39,377 bases of DNA from Oscillospiraceae bacterium (GTDB lineage Bacteria > Bacillota > Clostridia > Oscillospirales > Ruminococcaceae), in NCBI GenBank assembly GCA_017440545.1, contig JAFSGZ010000059.1:1-39377 (forward strand), written 5' to 3'. This document shows, one piece after another, positions 34,666 through 39,377 of the stretch. Positions within the stretch are counted from its first letter, which is position 1; the number at the start of each line of letters is the position of its first letter. The notes below the pieces were generated by a model. It was given only the letters and a program-made list of their open reading frames with translations, made no database searches and had not been told where the DNA came from. The position numbers and the translations under genes were made by a program.

Positions 34666-36727
34666 AACTATAACAAAAAACAGCCAAAAGCTTATAACTG
34701 TTGCCCTTTCGGGCAACGCCAATGTCGGAAAAAGCACGCTGTATAATGCCTTTACCAAAAAACACAGACACACGGGCAACTGGACGGGTAAAACCGTTTC
34801 AAACGAGCTGTCACAAAGTAGATTTTATAATAAGAATTTAGAATTTGCTGACCTGCCCGGAACATACTCACTTTTAAATCTCTCAAAAGAGGAAGAAATC
34901 GCAAGGGACTTTTTGCTGTTTAATAAAATTGGTTGCACCGTTGTTGTCTGCTCGGCGCTGTCCTTAAAGCGAAACCTGAATTTAGCACTTCAGATACTTG
35001 AAATTAATAAGCGCGTTGTAATATGCGTAAATTTACTTGATGAGGCAGAAAAAAAGGGAATTAAAGTGGACCTGAAAAGGCTTTCTCAAAATTTAGGTGT
35101 ATCTGTTGTAGGTATCTGCGCCCATAAAAAGAAAACATTAATCCCACTTGTGTCTGAAATAGAAAGAACCATAGCCTTTTCCGAGCGCCCATATCTTAAA
35201 ATTAATTACCCTAAAAATTTAGAGCGTGCCGTAACCTTTTTAGAAGCGCCTTTAAAAAAGCTCTGCCAAAAAAAAATAAACCCCCGATTTGTAGCACTAA
35301 AGCTGTTAGAGGGTGAAGAAAAGCTTATATTAAAGGCAGAAAAAGAGCTTAATATAAAAATACTTACTAAAGACATTAAAAATGATTTGCAAACCGCCCG
35401 ACTTTTAGCTAATATGAGTCCTAATGAAATAAAGGACGATATAGTATCAGCGCTTTTTAAAAGGGCAGATGAGGCGTTAGAGGGGGTTATAACAAAAGAG
35501 CAAAAAAAGGATAAAATGCTTAAAATAGACAAAATCCTTACAGGTAAATTTTCTGGCCTTATCGCTATGCTGCTTCTTTTAATGACGGTGTTTTACCTAA
35601 CCATAATAGGTGCAAACTACCCATCGCAAATGCTATCTAATTTGTTTTCCATAGCCGAGGGGTATCTTGAAAGCTTTTTAAGCCTTTTAAACACTCCGCC
35701 GTTTTTAAAGGATTTAATCTGCTTTGGCGCCTTTCGCACAACGGCATTTATAGTGTCTGTAATGCTTCCGCCTATGGCTATTTTCTTTCCTCTTTTTACA
35801 CTTCTTGAAGAGCTTGGCTTTTTGCCGCGAATAGCCTTTAACCTTGATAGGCCCTTTAAAGCCACCGGCGCCTGCGGCAAGCAGGCACTAACAATGTGTA
35901 TGGGCTTTGGCTGTAATGCCGTTGGCGTTACAGGGGCGCGGATTATAAACTCGCCACGTGAAAGAATACTTTCAATAATAACAAACTCGCTTGTTCCGTG
36001 TAACGGAAGATTTCCGTTTTTAATATTTTTAATAACAATGTTCTTGGGCACAGGGTCAAAAAGCTCGCTTGTGTCGGCTGCCTTTTTAAGCCTCTGCGTT
36101 GTAGTTTCTATAATCTTTACGTTTATAGTAAACTCTATCCTTTCCAAAACGCTTTTAAAGGGAGAAGCTTCCTCGTTTGTTTTAGAGCTTCCTGATTTCA
36201 GACGGCCGCTTGTTTTAAAAACAATCTGGCAGTCAATTTCGCAAAAAACGGTGTCAGTTCTTTTTCGAGCACTTATAGCCGCCGCCCCAATGGGCGTTTT
36301 GATATTTATTTTGGCAAATACAAGTATTTATGACAAAAGTTTACTTATGTATGTGGTAGAATTTTTAAATCCCGTAGGAGAGCTTTTAGGACTTGACGGA
36401 GCAGTTCTCACAGCCTTTATATTAGGCTTTCCCGCAAACGAAATAGTGCTCCCTATCATAGTTATGATTTATTCCTTTGGCGGCGTTATCGAGGATAGCC
36501 TTTCAAATGCATCTATAAAGGAGCTGTTTGTAAATAACGGTTGGAGTGTTTTAACCGCAGTTAACACACTTGTATTTTGCCTGTTTCATTTCCCCTGCTC
36601 TACAACCCTGCTTACCATAAAAAAAGAAACAGGCAGCCTTAAGTGGACACTGGTTTCATTCTTCCTTCCGCTGCTGCTTGGAATGGCAATATGTATAGTT
36701 AATAAGCTTATATTCAGTATGTTTTAA
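34658..36727 (+). CDS. feoB: Ferrous iron transporter FeoB
   Basis: Membrane GTPase for Fe2+ uptake, 689 aa. The N-terminal G-domain has G1 GNANVGKST (19-27), a switch-I/G2 region HTGNWTGKTV with threonine in place of the usual proline of GNWPG, G3 DLPG (65-68) and G4 NLLD. A helical GDI-like linker follows (to about residue 280). The membrane part has two Gate motifs; GFGCNAVGV and NSLVPCNGRFP hold the conserved cysteines. There is no FeoC gene or C-terminal cysteine tail. Translational coupling to feoA (overlap ATGAGTAA) is clear. No Fur or DtxR box is evident upstream. Confidence 0.94.
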   Translation: MSKTITKNSQKLITVALSGNANVGKSTLYNAFTKKHRHTGNWTGKTVSNELSQSRFYNKNLEFADLPGTYSLLNLSKEEEIARDFLLFNKIGCTVVVCSALSLKRNLNLALQILEINKRVVICVNLLDEAEKKGIKVDLKRLSQNLGVSVVGICAHKKKTLIPLVSEIERTIAFSERPYLKINYPKNLERAVTFLEAPLKKLCQKKINPRFVALKLLEGEEKLILKAEKELNIKILTKDIKNDLQTARLLANMSPNEIKDDIVSALFKRADEALEGVITKEQKKDKMLKIDKILTGKFSGLIAMLLLLMTVFYLTIIGANYPSQMLSNLFSIAEGYLESFLSLLNTPPFLKDLICFGAFRTTAFIVSVMLPPMAIFFPLFTLLEELGFLPRIAFNLDRPFKATGACGKQALTMCMGFGCNAVGVTGARIINSPRERILSIITNSLVPCNGRFPFLIFLITMFLGTGSKSSLVSAAFLSLCVVVSIIFTFIVNSILSKTLLKGEASSFVLELPDFRRPLVLKTIWQSISQKTVSVLFRALIAAAPMGVLIFILANTSIYDKSLLMYVVEFLNPVGELLGLDGAVLTAFILGFPANEIVLPIIVMIYSFGGVIEDSLSNASIKELFVNNGWSVLTAVNTLVFCLFHFPCSTTLLTIKKETGSLKWTLVSFFLPLLLGMAICIVNKLIFSMF

Positions 36728-36734
36728 AAATAGA

Positions 36735-36763
36735 TTGATTTTGAGAAAAAATGAATGTATAAT
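36735..36763 (+). promoter_or_regulatory. Promoter of the gpsA-like gene
   Basis: TTGATT at 36735-36740 and TATAAT at 36758-36763 with a 17-bp spacer, 36 bp upstream of ATG 36800. Confidence 0.75.
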
Positions 36764-36799
36764 AAAGTAAAAGAAACCTAAAAAAAGTGAGGCAAATAA

Positions 36800-37843
36800 A
36801 TGGCAAAGATTACAATAATAGGTGCCGGTGTTATGGGAAGCACAATAACATTTCCTGCTTGCGACAACGGGCACGACGTCCATTTGATAGGCACTTTGTA
36901 TGATAGAGAAATAATTGAAAGGCTTAGAAAGGATAATTTTCATATAGCCTTAAAAAAATATCTTCCCGATGGCATAAGCTATTATCAAACAGAGGATACA
37001 GAAGAAATTTTAAAGGGAAGCGACCTTATCGTTGCAGGTATCAGCAGCTTTGGTGTTGAATGGTTTTTAAATGATATAATAAAGCTCATTCCAAGCGGTA
37101 TTCCCGTTTTGCTTGTAACAAAGGGACTTAAAAGTCTCGGAAACGGCGAGGTTTGCTCATTTGTTGATTATTTCACCGACGCTTGCGACAAAAGAATTGA
37201 ATTTTGCGCTATCGGCGGTCCTTGTATAAGCTATGAGCTTGCCGCAAGACACAACACATTTATAGGAATTTGCGGCTATAATAATGAAACTCTTCAAAAA
37301 ATAAAATCACTTTTAAACACCTCATATTATCATATAAGCACCACCACCGATGTTGGCGGATTGGAGCTTGCTTCTGCAATTAAAAATATTTATGCACTTG
37401 CAGTTGCAATGTCAACGGGTGTTGCCGAGGCAGCAGAGGGAATAGGCTGTCGCCCGCACTATAACGCCCAGTCGGGACTTTTTGCCCAGAGCATAAGAGA
37501 AATGAAAATTATAATTAAAAGCTTTGGCGGCTCGTCAGATAACTTAGTTTACGGCGTGTCGGATTTGTACATTACAGTTGAAAGCGGACGAAACCGCGAG
37601 GTCGGCGTGCTTCTTGGTCGAGGACACACAATCGACGAGGTTTTGGAAAAGCTTAAGGGTATGACACTTGAGTCAACAAGCGCAGTCAAGGCTCTTTCAG
37701 AGGCAATTTACGAAAAGCACAAAAAGGGAGAGTTTGATTTAGAAAGCGTTCCTTTGTTTATGCACGTAAACGAGCTTATGAGCGGCAAAAAAACCGTCGA
37801 TATCCCTTGGGATAAGTTTGAAGGCTGCTATAATTACGATTAA
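36800..37843 (+). CDS. NAD(P)-dependent glycerol-3-phosphate dehydrogenase-like protein
   Basis: GpsA-family enzyme of 347 aa, reducing dihydroxyacetone phosphate to sn-glycerol 3-phosphate for phospholipid synthesis in the cytosol. The N-terminal Rossmann loop is IIGAGVMGSTI (residues 6-16). Conserved VTKGLKS (107-112) and AIGGPCISYELA (137-148) correspond to the usual NAD- and substrate-contact segments. The catalytic lysine is K195 in LELASAIKNIYAL. C-terminal RNREVGVLLGRG matches the substrate-binding R-N loop (usually GRNRRFG). The sequence deviates from standard GpsA in several places (GGPC for SGP), so a related substrate is possible. Confidence 0.85.
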   Translation: MAKITIIGAGVMGSTITFPACDNGHDVHLIGTLYDREIIERLRKDNFHIALKKYLPDGISYYQTEDTEEILKGSDLIVAGISSFGVEWFLNDIIKLIPSGIPVLLVTKGLKSLGNGEVCSFVDYFTDACDKRIEFCAIGGPCISYELAARHNTFIGICGYNNETLQKIKSLLNTSYYHISTTTDVGGLELASAIKNIYALAVAMSTGVAEAAEGIGCRPHYNAQSGLFAQSIREMKIIIKSFGGSSDNLVYGVSDLYITVESGRNREVGVLLGRGHTIDEVLEKLKGMTLESTSAVKALSEAIYEKHKKGEFDLESVPLFMHVNELMSGKKTVDIPWDKFEGCYNYD

Positions 37844-37858
37844 TATTTTAAAAAATCA

Positions 37859-37889
37859 AACCCGAGGATAAGCTCCTCGGGTTATTTTT
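37859..37889. terminator. Terminator of the gpsA-like gene
   Basis: AACCCGAGGA-taagc-TCCTCGGGTT followed by ATTTTTT. Confidence 0.92.
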
Positions 37890-37912
37890 TATTGTAAATT
37901 AATAAAAAATTA

Positions 37913-37941
37913 TTGACAAACGATAATTTTGATGCTATATT
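37913..37941 (+). promoter_or_regulatory. Promoter of the DUF2975/YozG operon
   Basis: TTGACA at 37913-37918 and TATATT at 37936-37941 with a 17-bp spacer and TGC before the -10 (extended -10). The ATG is 26 bp downstream. Confidence 0.85.
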
Positions 37942-37966
37942 AGCCTTAAAGAGAGGAGAGAAGGAT

Positions 37967-38431
37967 ATGTACTCTTATAAAAAATCAACAATTTTAAGTA
38001 TGGTCGCAACAGCGCTTTTTATGGTGGTTGTTATTTGCCTTTTGTGCTTTGGGCATATTCTTTTTAAAATGTATTATATAGACTTTCGTGGATTTTCAAG
38101 CGAGGCTTATTTAAAAGAGCTTGCCTCAACACTTTCAGCCTGTGTTTATCCCGGCTGCGTTCTTGGAATAGTAACCTTAACTCTGCTTTTTAAAATGCTT
38201 TTAAACATTTATAAGCAAAAGGTTTTTATAAAAGAAAATATAATTTATTTAAGGGTAATTAGCTGGTGCTGCATTATAGTTGCCATTTTAACAGGCTACT
38301 GCGCTATAAGCTATATTCCATTAACGGTTGTGGCAGCTTCAGCGGCATTTATGGGTATAATTGTGCGTGTTGTAAAAAATGTTATGCAAACTGCAATAGC
38401 CCTGCGCGAAGAAAACGACCTTACTATATAA
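37967..38431 (+). CDS. DUF2975 family membrane protein
   Basis: Small integral membrane protein of 154 aa with four hydrophobic segments, at about 8-30, 56-78, 97-115 and 117-135. The ATG at 37967 with GAGGAGAGAAGG upstream is the true start; the longer reading frame from 37913 begins in the -35 box and is not coding. Placement directly upstream of a 66-aa Cro/CI HTH protein is the hallmark of this family in Firmicutes, where the pair is usually taken as membrane component and regulator. The molecular function is not known. Confidence 0.82.
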   Translation: MYSYKKSTILSMVATALFMVVVICLLCFGHILFKMYYIDFRGFSSEAYLKELASTLSACVYPGCVLGIVTLTLLFKMLLNIYKQKVFIKENIIYLRVISWCCIIVAILTGYCAISYIPLTVVAASAAFMGIIVRVVKNVMQTAIALREENDLTI

Positions 38432-38444
38432 GAGAGGTGGTTTT

Positions 38445-38645
38445 ATGATAGTAATAAATTTAGATTTAATGCTTTTAAAGCGCAAAATGTCCTCTAAAGA
38501 GCTTGCAAGTAAGGTCGGAATTACAGATGCAAATATGTCAATTTTAAAAACCGGCAAGGCAAAGGCAATAAGATTTTCAACCCTTGAAGCCATATGCAGA
38601 GAGCTCTATTGCCAGCCGGGCGACATTTTGGAGTTTAAGGAGTGA
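38445..38645 (+). CDS. YozG-type XRE family HTH regulator
   Basis: DNA-binding protein of 66 aa, essentially one Cro/CI helix-turn-helix. LDLMLLKRKMSSKELASKVGITDANMSILKTGKAKAIRF contains the recognition helix, and ICRELYCQPGDILEFKE is the family ending. The stretch CQPGDILE is typical of YozG-like proteins that accompany DUF2975. GAGAGGTGG lies before ATG 38445, and the stop at 38645 is 4 bp before the next start, so the three genes are one operon. Confidence 0.92.
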   Translation: MIVINLDLMLLKRKMSSKELASKVGITDANMSILKTGKAKAIRFSTLEAICRELYCQPGDILEFKE

Positions 38646-38649
38646 TATT

Positions 38650-39377
38650 ATGGAAAACACAAATGCTGTAAATTTAGTAAATCAGCCTATCCCTACGCCC
38701 TATGCTCCAAAGCCAAAGGAATATTTTAAAATAAACAAAAAAGAAAAGATTTTTTCGGCACTGTTATTTTTGGTTTCCTTTTGCTTTGTTGCTTTCGGAC
38801 TCTGGGGCGGCTTTAATTTAGGCTTTAGCATAAGCTACGTTTTGTTTTTCGGTGTTATGCTTTCATATTTAGTAAGCCGCAAAACGCGCATTTCGGCTTT
38901 CGCTGCTCTTTCGGGCTTGCTTTCACTTTTATTAAGCCTCAGCTTTGGGTTTTATAACTACGCCTTTTTAAAGGTTATCGCGCTTTCTCTTATATTTATG
39001 CTGTCAGCGGTGTTTATGGACTCGCTTTGTGAGCCGTATATTTTTAAGGGAAATGTAGAGGCATTTGTAAGTATATTTACATCTACTTTCGGTAGAGCAT
39101 TTGATAATGTAGAAAAAACTCTACGCTCACTTTTTAGAAAAGAAAAAGAGGGACTTTCTTCCTTTGCAAAGGTTATGATAGGTATAGCCTGCGCCATGCC
39201 GCTTGTACTTATAATAGTACCGATACTAATTAGGTCGGACGCCGCCTTTGAGGGACTCATGTCAGCGGTGGCAGAGGATATGTTCTCGTTTATTTTTAAG
39301 CTTGTTTTGTCATTTGCCGTTTGTGCTCTTTTAATTTCCTATGCCCTTTCAACCAAAACTAAAACTCAAAAACAAAA
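38650..39377 (+). CDS. DUF4173/DUF4153-like polytopic membrane protein, 3' end outside window
   Basis: About 242 codons are visible and the frame is open to the end of the window. A hydrophilic proline-containing N-terminus (MENTNAVNLVNQPIPTPYAP) precedes at least five hydrophobic helices. VPILIRSDAAFEGLM near residues 195-210 resembles the S-A-D-x-x-F segment of DUF4173 proteins. ATG 38650 has AAGGAG 9 bp upstream, overlapping the end of the HTH gene. Such proteins often follow small HTH regulators in Firmicutes. The function is unknown, and the family call is tentative because the C-terminal part is missing. Confidence 0.6.
   Translation, partial: MENTNAVNLVNQPIPTPYAPKPKEYFKINKKEKIFSALLFLVSFCFVAFGLWGGFNLGFSISYVLFFGVMLSYLVSRKTRISAFAALSGLLSLLLSLSFGFYNYAFLKVIALSLIFMLSAVFMDSLCEPYIFKGNVEAFVSIFTSTFGRAFDNVEKTLRSLFRKEKEGLSSFAKVMIGIACAMPLVLIIVPILIRSDAAFEGLMSAVAEDMFSFIFKLVLSFAVCALLISYALSTKTKTQKQ

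Noticed and set aside
35617..36147. Minus-strand open frame of 176 codons inside feoB
   Set aside because: It is antisense to conserved FeoB Gate-motif coding sequence, with no start signals and low-complexity composition.
37913..37966. TTG start at 37913 giving a 172-aa membrane protein
   Set aside because: That TTG is the first part of a perfect -35 box (TTGACA-N17-TATATT). A strong ribosome site stands before ATG 37967.

Overview
The window looks like chromosome from a low-GC, Gram-positive anaerobe of the class Clostridia, most likely an uncultured gut member of the Oscillospirales or a related order. The signs are strong GGAGG-type ribosome binding sites, many sigma-A promoters, the NfnAB electron-bifurcating pair, FeoAB, a CarD-family regulator, a DUF2975 plus YozG-type HTH pair, candidate Spo0A boxes and several glycan-degrading enzymes. 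The placement is inferred from gene content; no taxonomic marker other than rnpB and two tRNAs is present.

Layout. Bases 1-5663 are the end of an exopolysaccharide or surface-polysaccharide operon: three GT4 and one GT2 glycosyltransferases, then a Wzy/ligase-like polytopic membrane protein. A Gfo/Idh/MocA oxidoreductase with its own promoter and a histidine phosphatase follow. A DegT/AHBA-type PLP aminotransferase converges on them from the other strand. An APC amino-acid permease is divergent from the aminotransferase. Bases 10548-10914 hold no gene but contain a striking array of small hairpins punctuated by AGTGATATT / AATATCACT repeats, plus three larger hairpins. The RNase P RNA gene (minus strand) comes next, then an aconitase-family hydratase-isocitrate dehydrogenase operon (minus) and an acyltransferase carrying a zinc ribbon (minus).

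Bases 16328-18561 encode NfnA and NfnB. Then come tRNA-Thr(GGT), a RadC protein, a GH2 beta-galactosidase, and a small divergent XRE repressor / 79-aa protein pair with matched operators. A hairpin-rich module next to tRNA-Arg(ACG) includes a copied tRNA 3' end. A 557-bp gene-free region with tandem candidate Spo0A boxes and a structured leader precedes a 1157-aa secreted protein. That protein has three copies of an unrecognised ~230-residue module around a predicted TIM-barrel-like domain, and is the best candidate here for something undescribed.

The last 12 kb contain a CarD regulator (minus), a MarR-heterodimeric ABC exporter operon with a perfect palindromic operator, a GH20 hexosaminidase (minus), FeoAB, a GpsA-like dehydrogenase, a DUF2975/YozG-type pair and the start of a DUF4173-like membrane protein cut by the window edge.

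The genes suggest a gut bacterium that builds a surface polysaccharide, degrades beta-galactoside and hexosamine glycans, makes 2-oxoglutarate from citrate, and balances NADPH and ferredoxin through Nfn. Most transcription units end in strong, often bidirectional, hairpin terminators, and several promoters share an ATGG extended -10 element.
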